64,000 nucleotides of DNA. Source: Salinibacterium sp. ZJ450. GTDB taxonomy: Bacteria > Actinomycetota > Actinomycetes > Actinomycetales > Microbacteriaceae. The position numbers and the translations under genes are program-made. Location of the stretch: the NCBI RefSeq assembly GCF_011751885.2, contig NZ_CP061771.1:620001-684000 (forward strand), written 5' to 3'. Shown one piece after another: positions 1 through 8,617 of this stretch. The notes beneath the pieces are model-generated. The model was not told where the DNA came from. It did not search any database and saw only the letters and a list, made by a program, of their open reading frames with translations. Within the stretch, counting starts at the first letter, position 1, and each line of letters starts with the position of its first letter.

Positions 1-11
1 AGGGTGTTTCC

Positions 12-674
12 ATGACCACAGTGATCGAGGACTACGTCAAGACCATCTACTCGCACACCGAGTGGCAGCCCGACCCGATCACCCCGTCGGCGCTCGCCGC
101 ACGGCTGGGCCTGGCCGCGTCATCCGTGACCGAGATGGTGAAGAAACTCCGGCAGCAGGGGTTGGTGGCGCACGAGAAGTACGGCGCGATCACCCTGACG
201 GATGCCGGCATGGCCCTCGCGCTCGGGATGGTGCGCAAGCACCGGCTGGTCGAGACCTGGCTGGCGCGCGAGTTCGGCTACGGCTGGGATGAGGTGCACG
301 AGGAGGCGGAGATCCTCGAGCACGCGCTCAGCGACCGGCTGCTCGACGCGATCGATGACAAGCTCGGCCGGCCCGCCTTCGACCCGCACGGCGACCCGAT
401 CCCGAGCAGGGACGGCACCATCGAGCGTCCGGACGCCACCTTGCTGGCGGATGTCGCGGAACACCGGGTGGTGCGGGTGGTGCGGGTCAGCGACCGCGAC
501 CCTCGCCTGCTGCGGCATCTGGCCGCGGAAGGCCTCACCGTCGGCAGCGAGCTGACCGTGATCGGCCGCACCCCCTTCGGCGGCGCGTTCGCGGTGCGGG
601 TCGCCGGCGACGACACCGAGCACGACCTCGGCGACCAGGCGCTCACCTCAATCTGGGTGGCGCCGGCGGCCTAG
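12..674 (+). CDS. mntR: DtxR/MntR-family metal-dependent transcriptional repressor
   Basis: A 220-residue cytoplasmic repressor. The winged helix-turn-helix spans about residues 22-58, the metal-binding dimerisation domain about 70-140, and an SH3/FeoA-like domain about 150-218. Candidate metal ligands are D7, H77, E100, E103 and H104. Residue 100 is Glu where DtxR/IdeR have Cys, which fits manganese sensing (MntR type). The second N-terminal ligand (Glu in Bacillus MntR) aligns with Lys10, so the site may differ. The ATG is preceded by a weak AGGGTG. The next gene is convergent, so no target is visible in the window; the family usually controls Mn or Fe uptake. Family assignment is firm; metal specificity is inferred. 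Confidence 0.88.
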   Translation: MTTVIEDYVKTIYSHTEWQPDPITPSALAARLGLAASSVTEMVKKLRQQGLVAHEKYGAITLTDAGMALALGMVRKHRLVETWLAREFGYGWDEVHEEAEILEHALSDRLLDAIDDKLGRPAFDPHGDPIPSRDGTIERPDATLLADVAEHRVVRVVRVSDRDPRLLRHLAAEGLTVGSELTVIGRTPFGGAFAVRVAGDDTEHDLGDQALTSIWVAPAA

Positions 675-729
675 CGCCCCGCCTGACGCGGCGAGTGCTC
701 GCGTACCGGGTCGTTTTGCGTCGACGGTT

Positions 730-792
730 GAGTGAGGTCTGGCAATCGGTGGTTCCCGGGTGCCCGGAAGGACTAAACACCAGACCTCATTC
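730..792. terminator. Long inverted repeat between convergent genes
   Basis: GAGTGAGGTCTGG at 730-742 pairs with CCAGACCTCATTC at 780-792 (12 of 13 positions). The 37-nt loop contains a smaller CCCGGG/CCCGG fold. It lies between the stops of the MntR-type gene and the leftward dedA-like gene, so a bidirectional terminator is likely. There is no clear T-run, so a factor-dependent or purely structural role is possible. Confidence 0.45.
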
Positions 793-849
793 CCGGGGCT
801 CGCTCGGTGGTCGCGCCCAGCCACAACCGAACGCGCCGGTAACGAGCCG

Positions 850-1584
850 CTAGCGCGGGTCGTTCGACGGGTCCTGGTCGAAGTAGGCCGGGTCGAGCGC
901 CACGTCCTCGTCGTTGAGCGGGGCGAGCCCCTCGCGCTGCGCCTTCTTCGCCTTCCGGGCGGACTGCACGTAGTGGAACACGGTCGGGATCAGGGTCAGC
1001 ACCACCGCGCCGAGCAGGATCACGTCGATGTAGCCGCGCACGAAGTCGGCCACCGGCGGGATGTAGCCGAGCAGGTAGCCGATCAGGGTGAGCCCGGCGC
1101 CCCAGATCATCGCGCCGATGAAGTTGTACAGCGTGTACTTCTTGTAGTTCATGTGGCCGACGCCCGCGGCGACCGGCACGAAGGTGCGGAGGATCGGCAC
1201 GAACCGGGCGAGGATGACCGACAGCCCGCCGAACTTGTGGAAGAACGCGTTGGTGCGCGCCACGTTCTTGCGGCTGAACAGGCCGCTCTCTTTTTGCTCG
1301 AACACCTTGGGGCCGAGCTTGTGGCCGATGAAGTACCCGGCCTCACCGCCGAGGAACGCCGCGAACCCGATCGCCAGGCACACCCACCAGATGTCGACGC
1401 CGATCCCCGGGTAGAAGGCGAGCAGCCCGGTGATGATCAGCAGCGTGTCGCCCGGCAGCAGGAACCCGACCAGCAGCCCGGTCTCGGCGAACACGATGAG
1501 GCAGACGCCGATCAACGCGAAGGCACCGAACCCCGTGACAAGCGTCTCGGGGTCCAGCCACGGAATGAGGGCGGCTGGCACCAT
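850..1584 (-). CDS. DedA family (SNARE-associated) membrane protein
   Basis: A 244-residue integral membrane protein of the DedA/VTT family, linked elsewhere to lipid-carrier recycling and envelope homeostasis. Visible signatures are the N-terminal hydrophobic segment with GFLLPGDTLL (about residues 41-50), the GGEAGYFIGHKLG segment (about 79-91) and ARFVPILRTFVPVAAG (about 125-140), with the conserved F/RxxP-R pattern. Further hydrophobic helices lie at about 155-205, followed by a charged, acidic C-terminal tail. The length is typical. It stands alone, convergent with the MntR-type gene. The substrate is unknown. Confidence 0.88.
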   Translation of the reverse strand: MVPAALIPWLDPETLVTGFGAFALIGVCLIVFAETGLLVGFLLPGDTLLIITGLLAFYPGIGVDIWWVCLAIGFAAFLGGEAGYFIGHKLGPKVFEQKESGLFSRKNVARTNAFFHKFGGLSVILARFVPILRTFVPVAAGVGHMNYKKYTLYNFIGAMIWGAGLTLIGYLLGYIPPVADFVRGYIDVILLGAVVLTLIPTVFHYVQSARKAKKAQREGLAPLNDEDVALDPAYFDQDPSNDPR

Positions 1585-1783
1585 CGGCTAAGCCTCCAGG
1601 GATAAGGCGGGGAACGACCCCGTCTGCGGAACGAATCATCTTCGTTGCTGCCAGAGTACTAGCGACCGGCGGCCTGCAACCCTCGGGGTTTCCCCCCAAT
1701 TCGCGCGGCGGCTCGCCCGGCGGCGCCGTTCAGGCTTATTTGCGGGCATCGTGCGCGGGCCCGCTGCGTGCCATACTGCTTCC

Positions 1784-1797
1784 TGAACGATCGGTCA
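1784..1797. promoter_or_regulatory. Predicted PaaR (TetR) operator upstream of paaFZ
   Basis: The imperfect palindrome TGAACGATCGGTCA (12 of 14 positions symmetric) sits about 80 bp before paaF, just downstream of a CATACT -10-like hexamer at 1772-1777. Its 21-bp surroundings (1783-1803, ending CTAATT) match the paaI-paaA intergenic site at 5829-5849 at 18 of 21 positions. Location, repetition and the linked TetR gene support a PaaR operator. Confidence 0.7.
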
Positions 1798-1878
1798 CTA
1801 ATTCAGCAGTCGTGCATCAGCAGTGTCGAATCAGCAGTGACCGTCGCGACCCCATGAGACAGCGTTGTCAGGAGAAAC

Positions 1879-2631
1879 ATGGCGGATGTCGTGAACGACG
1901 AGCCCCTGCTCATCGAGCACCGGGCCGACCGGGTGATCGCCACCCTGAACCGTCCCGCGGTGCGCAACGCCATCGACCAGCACACCATCGATGCGCTGCA
2001 CGCGCTGTGCGTCGAACTCGAGGTCAGTCCGCGCATCCTGATCATCACCGGCGCCGGCGGTGTCTTCGCCTCGGGCGCCGATATCCGGCAACTCCGTGAC
2101 CGGCGAGCGGATGACGCACGCCGCGGCATCAACGCCACCGCATTCATCCGGGTGCACGAACTGCCGGCCCCGGTGATCGCCGCGATCGACGGCTGGGCGC
2201 TCGGCGGCGGCGCCGAACTCGCGTACGCCGCCGACATCCGGATCGCATCGCCGACCCTCAAGATCGGCAACCCGGAGACCGGCCTCGGCATCATCGCCGC
2301 CGCCGGCGCGTCCTGGCGGCTGCCGCGGATCGTCGGCGAACCGCTCGCGATCGAGATGCTGCTGACCGGTCGCGTGCTCGACGCCGACGAGGCGCTCGCC
2401 GCGGGCCTGGTCACCGCGCTGCACCCAGCCGACACACTGCTCGACGCGGCGCACGCCATCGCCGATCGGATCGCGGCCAACGACCCGCTCGCCACCCGGC
2501 TCACCAAGCGGGTGTTCCACGCACCACGGGCCGAGCACCCCGCGATCGACGCCGAGGCGCAGGCGGTGCTGTTCGAAAGCCCGGAGAAGACGCGCCGGAT
2601 GACCGAGTTTCTCGAGAGGAAGAGCCAGTGA
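1879..2631 (+). CDS. paaF: Enoyl-CoA hydratase/isomerase (PaaF-like)
   Basis: A 250-residue crotonase-fold enzyme, probably the 2,3-dehydroadipyl-CoA hydratase of the phenylacetate pathway. Visible features are the N-terminal NRPAVRNAI, the first oxyanion-hole segment GVFASGADIRQL (about residues 62-73) and the second, WALGGGAELAYAADI (about 107-121). GNPETGLGIIAAAG follows, with a Glu in the position of the catalytic acid. The ATG is preceded by AGGAGAA, an excellent ribosome binding site. It overlaps paaZ by 4 bp (GTGA), so the two are translationally coupled. The crotonase family is certain; the exact step is inferred from context. Confidence 0.85.
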   Translation: MADVVNDEPLLIEHRADRVIATLNRPAVRNAIDQHTIDALHALCVELEVSPRILIITGAGGVFASGADIRQLRDRRADDARRGINATAFIRVHELPAPVIAAIDGWALGGGAELAYAADIRIASPTLKIGNPETGLGIIAAAGASWRLPRIVGEPLAIEMLLTGRVLDADEALAAGLVTALHPADTLLDAAHAIADRIAANDPLATRLTKRVFHAPRAEHPAIDAEAQAVLFESPEKTRRMTEFLERKSQ

Positions 2632-4745
2632 CCGGGATGCTGCCGAGCTATGTGTGCGGCCAGTGGTGGGTGCCCAGCGCCGACGCCGATGGCCCAGCCG
2701 CAACCGCCGATGGCCCCAGCGCGGCCGACCGCGCGACCACGGTGCGGGACGCGTCGACCGGCGAGCCCATCACCCGAGTGTCGACCGAGGGCCTCGACCT
2801 GGCCGCCGCGCTCGACTACGGCCGAACCGTCGGGCAGCGAAGCCTCGGCGCGCTCACCTTCCACCAGCGCGCGCTGCTGCTGAAGCGGTTCGCGCTCGCG
2901 CTGACCGACCGCAAGGCCGAGCTGTACGAGGCCTCCGCTCGCACCGGCGCCACCGCCGCCGATTCCTGGGTCGACATCGACGGCGGCATCGGCGTGCTGT
3001 TCAGCTACTCGTCGAAGGGCCGTCGCGAGCTGCCCAACGCGCAGGTCTACGTCGACGGCCCGGTCGAGCAGCTGTCGAAGGATGGCTCGTTCCTCGGCCG
3101 GCACCTGTACAGCCGACTGCCGGGCATCGCCGTGCAGATCAACGCGTTCAACTTCCCGGTGTGGGGGAGCCTGGAGAAGTTCGCGCCGGCGTTCCTCGCC
3201 GGCATGCCCACCTTGGTAAAACCGGCGACCCCCACCGGCTTCGTGGCCGAGGCGATGGTGCGGGTGCTGGTCGAGTCCGGGTTGCTGCCGGACGGTTCGC
3301 TGCAACTGGTGTCGGGCAGCGTCCCGACCCTGTTCGACCACCTGCGGCTCGGCGACCTGGTGGCCTTCACCGGGTCGGCGTCGACCGCGCTGCAGCTGCG
3401 CCGCCATCAGGCGGTGCAGAGCGGAGGGGTGCGCTTCACCGTGGAGACCGACTCGCTGAACGCGTCCGTGCTGGGCCCGGACGCCGCGCCGGGAACCCCC
3501 GAGTTCGACGCCTACGTGCGACAGCTGGTCACCGAAATGACCGCGAAGGCCGGGCAGAAGTGCACCGCGATCCGCCGGGCGGTGGTGCCGGCGGCATCCG
3601 TCGACGCGGTGATCGACGCGGTCGCGACCCGCATCGCCGAGAAGGTGGTGCTCGGCGACCCGCGCGCCGAGGGCGTGACCATGGGGCCGCTGGCGTCGAC
3701 CGCGCAGCGCGACGAGGTGCTGCGCCAGGTCGCCACCCTGCAGGCCGCGGGCGGCGAAGTCGTGGTCGGCTCCACCGAGCAGCCGGAGGTGCTCCGAGCC
3801 GACGGCAGCCGCGGTCCGGCGCCGGAGGGAGCGTTCGTCTCGCCGTTGCTGTTGCGATTCACGGATGTCGCGGCCGACGCCCTGCACCAGGTGGAGGCGT
3901 TCGGCCCGGTGGCGAGCATCGTCGGCTACGACTCCCTCGACCAGGCCGGCGACCTGGTCTCCCGCGGCGGCGGGTCACTCGTCACCAGCGTCGCCACCCA
4001 CGACCCGGACGTCGCCAGACAGTTGCTCACGGCGATCGGCGCGTTCAACGGGCGGCTGCTGTTCCTCAACCGTGACGACGCCCGCAGCTCCACCGGGCAC
4101 GGGTCGCCGCAACCGCAGCTGGTGCACGGCGGGCCGGGTCGGGCCGGCGGCGGTGAGGAGCTAGGCGGCATCCGCGCGGTGTTGCACCACATGCAGCGCA
4201 CCGCCGTGCAGGGCACCCCCGACCTGCTCACCGCGCTCACCGGGGTGTGGCACGCGGGCGCGACCGTCGAGTCCGGCGGGGTGCACCCGTTCCGCAAGAG
4301 CCTCGCCGAGCTGCGGCTCGGTGACCAGGTGCTGTCCCCGTACCGGGAGGTGACGCTCGAGGACATCGAAACGTTCGCCGCGTTCACCGGCGACCGGTTC
4401 TACGCGCACATGGATGAGGAGGCGGCCGCGGCCAACCCGTTCTTCCCCGGCCGGGTGGCGCACGGCTACCTGCTGATCTCCTGGGCCGCCGGGCTGTTCG
4501 TGGAGCCGGCGCCGGGGCCGGTGCTCGCCAACTATGGGCTCGAGGACCTGCGCTTCGTCACCCCGGTGTCACCCGGTGACAGCATCCGGGTGCAGCTGAC
4601 GGCGAAGCAGATCACCCCGCGCGAGACCGACGATTACGGCGAGGTGCGCTGGGATGCCCGGCTGACGAACCAGCGCGACGAGGTGGTGGCGCAGTACGAC
4701 GTGCTCACCCTGGTGGCGAAGAAGGCTACCCCTTCCGCCGGCTAG
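2628..4745 (+). CDS. paaZ: PaaZ: oxepin-CoA hydrolase / 3-oxo-5,6-dehydrosuberyl-CoA semialdehyde dehydrogenase
   Basis: A 705-residue bifunctional ring-opening enzyme of phenylacetate catabolism. Residues about 1-525 form an aldehyde dehydrogenase, with NAFNFPVWGSLEKFAPA (about 173-189), TGSAST (about 249-254) and the nucleophile region AGQKCTAIRR (Cys near 313). Residues about 555-705 form a MaoC-like hot-dog hydratase, with FAAFTGDRFYAHMDEEAA and PFFPGRVAHGYLL, the hydratase Asp/His motif. The GTG start overlaps the paaF stop. The length matches PaaZ (about 680). Its 3' end runs 4 bp into the convergent TetR gene. Cleavage of oxepin-CoA and oxidation of the semialdehyde are known family activities. 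Confidence 0.93.
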   Translation: MTGMLPSYVCGQWWVPSADADGPAATADGPSAADRATTVRDASTGEPITRVSTEGLDLAAALDYGRTVGQRSLGALTFHQRALLLKRFALALTDRKAELYEASARTGATAADSWVDIDGGIGVLFSYSSKGRRELPNAQVYVDGPVEQLSKDGSFLGRHLYSRLPGIAVQINAFNFPVWGSLEKFAPAFLAGMPTLVKPATPTGFVAEAMVRVLVESGLLPDGSLQLVSGSVPTLFDHLRLGDLVAFTGSASTALQLRRHQAVQSGGVRFTVETDSLNASVLGPDAAPGTPEFDAYVRQLVTEMTAKAGQKCTAIRRAVVPAASVDAVIDAVATRIAEKVVLGDPRAEGVTMGPLASTAQRDEVLRQVATLQAAGGEVVVGSTEQPEVLRADGSRGPAPEGAFVSPLLLRFTDVAADALHQVEAFGPVASIVGYDSLDQAGDLVSRGGGSLVTSVATHDPDVARQLLTAIGAFNGRLLFLNRDDARSSTGHGSPQPQLVHGGPGRAGGGEELGGIRAVLHHMQRTAVQGTPDLLTALTGVWHAGATVESGGVHPFRKSLAELRLGDQVLSPYREVTLEDIETFAAFTGDRFYAHMDEEAAAANPFFPGRVAHGYLLISWAAGLFVEPAPGPVLANYGLEDLRFVTPVSPGDSIRVQLTAKQITPRETDDYGEVRWDARLTNQRDEVVAQYDVLTLVAKKATPSAG

Positions 4746-5362
4746 CTGCCGGTGCTGCGCAGTCCGTCCAGCGCGACCGCGATGACGTCGTCGGCGAGCC
4801 GGTCGGCGTCGTCCGGTCCGCTCGGCCTGTACCACTCGACGATCGAGTTGATCATTCCGAACAGCAGCCGCTCGGCAACCCGGGCGTCGATATCGGTGCG
4901 CACGGCACCCTCGGCGCGGGCCTCCTCGAGCAGCGCGATCACCGCGCGGTCAAACTCGCGACGACGGCGCAGCGCATCCCGCTCGACGGCGGTGTTTCCG
5001 CGTACCCGCAGCAGCAGCGTCACGTTCGGCAGCCACTGCACGAGCACGTGCACCGCCCGGCGCAGCACGTGTTCCAGGCGCGCGGCGGCGTCGCCTTCCC
5101 GCGCCTGCGGCTCGTCGAGCACCGACTCGAGCGCCCGCAGCGCCTGGTCGAGTGCCCGCTCGAGGATCGTCTCCTTCGAGGCGAAGTGGTGGTAGATCGC
5201 CGACTTCGACAGCCGTAACCGATCGGCGAGCGTGCCCATCGAGGTGGCGTCATAGCCGTACTCGTTGAACGCATCGACGGCGATCGTGAGAATGCCGTCC
5301 TGGTCGTATCCGGGGCGCCCCCGCCGAGCGGTCGGATCTGCAGGCAGCGCGGTCTCAGTCAT
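4742..5362 (-). CDS. paaR: TetR-family regulator of the paa genes (PaaR-like)
   Basis: A 206-residue TetR-type repressor. The DNA-binding domain covers about residues 20-65, including YGYDATSMGTLADRL and a recognition helix region RLSKSAIYHHFASKE. The C-terminal ligand-binding domain is helical. The start lies 22 bp after the paaI stop, so the two form an operon transcribed from the paaI/paaA divergent promoter. Two copies of a TetR-like palindrome, at that promoter and before paaF, make self-regulation and control of both paa operons likely. Phenylacetyl-CoA is the usual effector of PaaR-type regulators; that is inferred here. Confidence 0.85.
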   Translation of the reverse strand: MTETALPADPTARRGRPGYDQDGILTIAVDAFNEYGYDATSMGTLADRLRLSKSAIYHHFASKETILERALDQALRALESVLDEPQAREGDAAARLEHVLRRAVHVLVQWLPNVTLLLRVRGNTAVERDALRRRREFDRAVIALLEEARAEGAVRTDIDARVAERLLFGMINSIVEWYRPSGPDDADRLADDVIAVALDGLRSTGS

Positions 5363-5384
5363 GGTGATTCTCGGGCATCGCGGA

Positions 5385-5810
5385 TCAGTCTGTCACGGGC
5401 GGGAGGGTGCGGTTGGTGCTGATGCTGCGGCCGCGCACCTCGGCGACGACGTCACCGGTTTCATCGACCACGGTCACGTCGTAGAGCCCGATGCGGCCGC
5501 TCAGCACGCGCCGCACCGCGGTGGCGGTGAGCGTCTGACCGGAGCGGGTGGACTTGAGGAAGGTGATGTCCGCGCCCGAGGACACGGTCAGGTTGTCGGT
5601 CTCGTTGCAGGCGATCGCGAAGGCGGTGTCGGCGAGCGCGAACACGAGGCCGCCGTGCGTGATGTGGAACCCATTGGTCATGTCGTCGCGCACCCGCATC
5701 GATACGACCGCGACACCCGGCTCGTCCCGCTCGACCACCATGCCGAGCGCGGCGGAGGCCCGGTCACGCTGCATCATCGCGCGGGTCGGCGAACTGCTGG
5801 CATCCGACAT
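5385..5810 (-). CDS. paaI: PaaI: hydroxyphenylacetyl-CoA thioesterase
   Basis: A 141-residue hot-dog-fold acyl-CoA thioesterase that rescues CoA from dead-end ring-oxidised intermediates. The core [28 protein letters not shown] (about residues 48-75) carries the conserved N..HGG..F.L.D of the PaaI family. The ATG is preceded by a TATAGT hexamer (5822-5817 on this strand) ending only about 6 bp upstream, which suggests a leaderless or nearly leaderless transcript. It is followed by paaR and is divergent from paaA. Confidence 0.88.
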   Translation of the reverse strand: MSDASSSPTRAMMQRDRASAALGMVVERDEPGVAVVSMRVRDDMTNGFHITHGGLVFALADTAFAIACNETDNLTVSSGADITFLKSTRSGQTLTATAVRRVLSGRIGLYDVTVVDETGDVVAEVRGRSISTNRTLPPVTD

Positions 5811-5829
5811 GCCCCCACTATATACTGAC

Positions 5830-5843
5830 TGAACGGTCGGTTT
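5830..5843. promoter_or_regulatory. Predicted PaaR (TetR) operator in the paaI-paaA divergent promoter
   Basis: TGAACGGTCGGTTT is the second copy of the palindrome found before paaF; the shared block extends through CTAATT to 5849. It lies directly after TATACT (5821-5826, a rightward -10 candidate) and next to the leftward TATAGT (5822-5817). A bound repressor would block both promoters. Confidence 0.7.
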
Positions 5844-5893
5844 CTAATTACGTAATGGGAACCGCGCACCGCACGGAATCGCAGGAGTCGACG

Positions 5894-6886
5894 ATGACCA
5901 CGCCCGCAGACCTCACCGCCGTGACGGCGGCGGCCTCAGTCGAGCCGCCGTCGCCCGAGCAGGAACAGTTCGACGCCCTGATCGCGGCGGATTCCCGGAT
6001 CGAACCGCGCGACTGGATGCCGGACGACTACCGGCGCACCCTGATCCGGCAGATGTCGCAGCACGCGCACTCCGAGATCATCGGCATGCAGCCGGAGGCG
6101 AACTGGATCACCCGCGCGCCGAGCCTCAAACGCAAGGCCATCCTGATGGCGAAGGTGCAAGACGAGGCAGGGCACGGGTTGTACCTGTACTCCGCGACGC
6201 AGACCCTGGGCATCACCCGCGACGAGATGACCGAGCAGTTGATCAGCGGCAAGGCCCGCTACTCGTCGATCTTCAACTACCCGACGCCCACCTGGGCCGA
6301 CATGGGCGCCATCGGCTGGCTGGTCGACGGCGCCGCCATCTGCAACCAGGTGCCACTCTGCCGCTGCTCATTCGGCCCGTACGGCCGGGCGATGGTGCGG
6401 ATCTGCAAGGAGGAGTCGTTCCATCAGCGGCAGGGTTTCGAGATCCTGCTGGAGATGATGCACGGCACCGAGGCGCAGCAGCGGATGGCGCAGGATGCCG
6501 TCAACCGCTGGTACTGGCCGTCGCTGATGATGTTCGGCCCGCCCGATGACGACTCGCCGAACTCGGCCCGGTCGATGGCGTGGAACATCAAACGGTTCTC
6601 CAACGACGCGCTGCGGCAGCGCTTCGTGTCGATGCTGGTGCCGCAGGCCGAGGTGCTCGGGGTGACGCTGCCCGACCCGAAGCTGCGATTCAACGACGAG
6701 ACCGGACTGTACGAGATGAGCGAGATCGACTGGGACGAGTTCCACGAGGTGCTCGCCGGCCGTGGCCCGTGCAACGCGCAGCGCCTCGCCCGCCGTCGGG
6801 CCGCGCACGAGGACGGCGCCTGGGTGCGGGAGGCCGCCGCCGCATACGCCCGCAAGCAGGCGGCCGCCGCGGGGGAGGTGGCCTGA
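5894..6886 (+). CDS. paaA: PaaA: phenylacetyl-CoA 1,2-epoxidase, catalytic subunit
   Basis: The diiron oxygenase subunit of the PaaABCE multicomponent epoxidase, which converts phenylacetyl-CoA to its 1,2-epoxide. The diiron ligand helices are visible as [25 protein letters not shown] (ExxH) and [13 protein letters not shown] (ExxH). The start at 5894 is chosen because GGAG lies 7 bp before it; an in-frame ATG at 5855 would add 13 unsupported residues (330 residues with the chosen start). The stop shares one base with the paaB start (TGATG), so the operon is tightly coupled. Confidence 0.95.
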   Translation: MTTPADLTAVTAAASVEPPSPEQEQFDALIAADSRIEPRDWMPDDYRRTLIRQMSQHAHSEIIGMQPEANWITRAPSLKRKAILMAKVQDEAGHGLYLYSATQTLGITRDEMTEQLISGKARYSSIFNYPTPTWADMGAIGWLVDGAAICNQVPLCRCSFGPYGRAMVRICKEESFHQRQGFEILLEMMHGTEAQQRMAQDAVNRWYWPSLMMFGPPDDDSPNSARSMAWNIKRFSNDALRQRFVSMLVPQAEVLGVTLPDPKLRFNDETGLYEMSEIDWDEFHEVLAGRGPCNAQRLARRRAAHEDGAWVREAAAAYARKQAAAAGEVA

Positions 6887-7191
6887 TGCCCACACCGGGC
6901 GACTCGGCCGCCGAGGTGTGGCCGCTCTGGGAGGTCTTCATCCGCGCCAACCGGGGACTCAGCCACGTGCACGTCGGGTCGCTGCACGCGCCGGACGCCG
7001 CCATGGCCGTGCGCAACGCCCGCGACCTGTACACCCGCCGCGGCGAAGGCGTGTCGATCTGGGTGGTGCCGGCCGCGATGGTCACCACGAGCGACCCCGA
7101 CGCGAAGGGCGCATTCTTCGAGTCATCCGCCGGCAAGAACTACCGGCATGCCTCGTATTACACGAAGTCGGAGGGGGTGAAGCACCTGTGA
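6886..7191 (+). CDS. paaB: PaaB: phenylacetyl-CoA epoxidase subunit B
   Basis: A 101-residue structural subunit that bridges the catalytic PaaAC dimers in the epoxidase complex. The family signature is clear: WEVFIRANRGLSHVHVGSLH near the N terminus, then MAVRNARDLYTRRGEG and FFESSAGKNYRHASYYT near the C terminus. The ATG at 6886 overlaps the paaA stop; a longer frame upstream is only a shadow of paaA. It overlaps paaC by 4 bp. Confidence 0.95.
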   Translation: MPTPGDSAAEVWPLWEVFIRANRGLSHVHVGSLHAPDAAMAVRNARDLYTRRGEGVSIWVVPAAMVTTSDPDAKGAFFESSAGKNYRHASYYTKSEGVKHL

Positions 7192-8045
7192 CCACCGAAC
7201 CCGCTCCCGACACTGTCACCGCTGCCGACCCGCACGGCGACGTGGCCGTGGACCGGCGCGAACTGTCCGCCGAGCTCATTGGGGCAGCCGGGGACGCCAC
7301 CACCGCGGCACCGGATGTCGCGGAGTACGCGCTCTGGCTCGGCGACGACTCGCTGATCCTCGCCCAGCAGCTCGGTCGCTGGATCTCCTACGCGCCGGAA
7401 CTGGAAGAAGACGTGGCGCTGGGCAACATCGCCCTGGACCTGCTGGGGCATGCCCGGTCGCTGCTGCACTACGCCGGCTCGGCATCCGGCCGCAGCGAAG
7501 ACGACCTGGCTTACTGGCGCGGGGAATCGGAGTTCCGATCGGCCTGGTTGTTCGAGCAGCCGAACGGCGACTTCGCGCACACCATCGTGCGACAGCTGAT
7601 CGCCGCGCACTACCTGTTCGAGCTGTACTCGCGGTTGACGGCATCCGCCGATCGCACCGTCGCGGCGATCGCGGCCAAGGCGGTGAAAGAGGTGGACTAC
7701 CACCGCGACCATGCCGATCAGTGGCTGCTGCGGCTCGCGCTCGGCACCGACGAATCGCGGGCGAGGGTCACGGTGGCGCTTGCCGATCTGTGGCCGTACG
7801 TCGATGAGCTGTTCCATGACGAGCCGTTGATAGATCGGATCCCGGATGTCGCGGTGCAACCGTCGGCGCTCCGCTGGGGGTTCGATCAGGCTGTGCTGCC
7901 CGTGCTCGCTGAGGCCGAGCTGGAGCAGCCGCGCGGGTTCAGCTCCAGCGGCGGCGGGCGCCGGGGCGTGCATAGCGAGTACCTCGGCCCGATCCTCGCC
8001 GAGATGCAGGTGCTCGCCAGAGAGCACCCGGGGGCGAGCTGGTGA
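7188..8045 (+). CDS. paaC: PaaC: phenylacetyl-CoA epoxidase, structural/non-catalytic oxygenase subunit
   Basis: A 285-residue ferritin-like partner of PaaA that stabilises the epoxidase and lacks the full diiron site. Typical segments are YALWLGDDSLILAQQL, EEDVALGNIALDLLGHARSL, KEVDYHRDHADQWLLRL and the C-terminal SEYLGPILAEMQ. The GTG at 7188 overlaps the paaB stop as GTGA. The N-terminal 25 or so residues are longer and more acidic than usual. The stop overlaps the paaD start by 4 bp. Confidence 0.93.
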   Translation: MTTEPAPDTVTAADPHGDVAVDRRELSAELIGAAGDATTAAPDVAEYALWLGDDSLILAQQLGRWISYAPELEEDVALGNIALDLLGHARSLLHYAGSASGRSEDDLAYWRGESEFRSAWLFEQPNGDFAHTIVRQLIAAHYLFELYSRLTASADRTVAAIAAKAVKEVDYHRDHADQWLLRLALGTDESRARVTVALADLWPYVDELFHDEPLIDRIPDVAVQPSALRWGFDQAVLPVLAEAELEQPRGFSSSGGGRRGVHSEYLGPILAEMQVLAREHPGASW

Positions 8046-8617
8046 CCGAGATGACCACGACACGCGACATCCGTTCAGCAGGCGAGATCGGTACTGCCAG
8101 TGAGATCGGCAGCGCCCGCGACATCCGCACCGCCTGGGATCTCGCAGCGAGCGTTGTCGACCCGGAGATTCCGGTGCTCACCATCGAGGACCTCGGCGTG
8201 CTGCGCGCGGTTGAGGAGGTGGACGGGCGCGTGCGGGTCACCCTCACCCCCACGTACAGTGGGTGCCCGGCGATGGACGCCATCCGCGACGACGTGGTGG
8301 GCATCCTGCGCGCCGGCGGTTTCCTCGACGTCGAGGTGCGCCTGGTGCTCGCGCCGGCCTGGACCACCGACTGGATGAGCGAGGTCGGCAAGCAGAAGCT
8401 GCGTGAGTACGGCATCGCCGCGCCATCCGGCCACGCCGCAGCACTAGGCCGATCGGCCAGACCGGCCGGACCGGTGCGGGTGGCGCTCGCGGTGAAATGC
8501 CCGCACTGCAACTCGCTGCACACCAGCGAGCTCGCCCGGTTCGGCTCCACATCGTGCAAGGCACTGTACGAGTGCCTCGACTGCCTGGAACCGTTCGACT
8601 ACTTCAAGGTGCTGTGA
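8042..8617 (+). CDS. paaD: PaaD: phenylacetate-degradation Fe-S/MIP18 (DUF59) family protein
   Basis: A 191-residue MIP18/DUF59-type protein thought to assist Fe-S or diiron assembly of the epoxidase. The domain covers about residues 25-120, with VVDPEIPVLTIEDLG, TPTYSGCPAMDAI and the conserved Cys. A zinc-ribbon-like tail follows, with CPHC near 152-155 and YECLDCLEPF near the C terminus, four Cys spaced as CxxC...CxxC. An unusual short repetitive N terminus (Ala/Ser/Gly/Ile/Arg rich) precedes the domain, so the true start could be downstream. The GTG start overlaps paaC; the stop overlaps paaE. Confidence 0.9.
   Translation: MTEMTTTRDIRSAGEIGTASEIGSARDIRTAWDLAASVVDPEIPVLTIEDLGVLRAVEEVDGRVRVTLTPTYSGCPAMDAIRDDVVGILRAGGFLDVEVRLVLAPAWTTDWMSEVGKQKLREYGIAAPSGHAAALGRSARPAGPVRVALAVKCPHCNSLHTSELARFGSTSCKALYECLDCLEPFDYFKVL

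Noticed and set aside
1803-3887. A 694-codon open frame on the minus strand
   Set aside because: It is antisense to paaF and paaZ, has low-complexity Arg/Gly/Ser composition and no motif; a GC-rich shadow frame.
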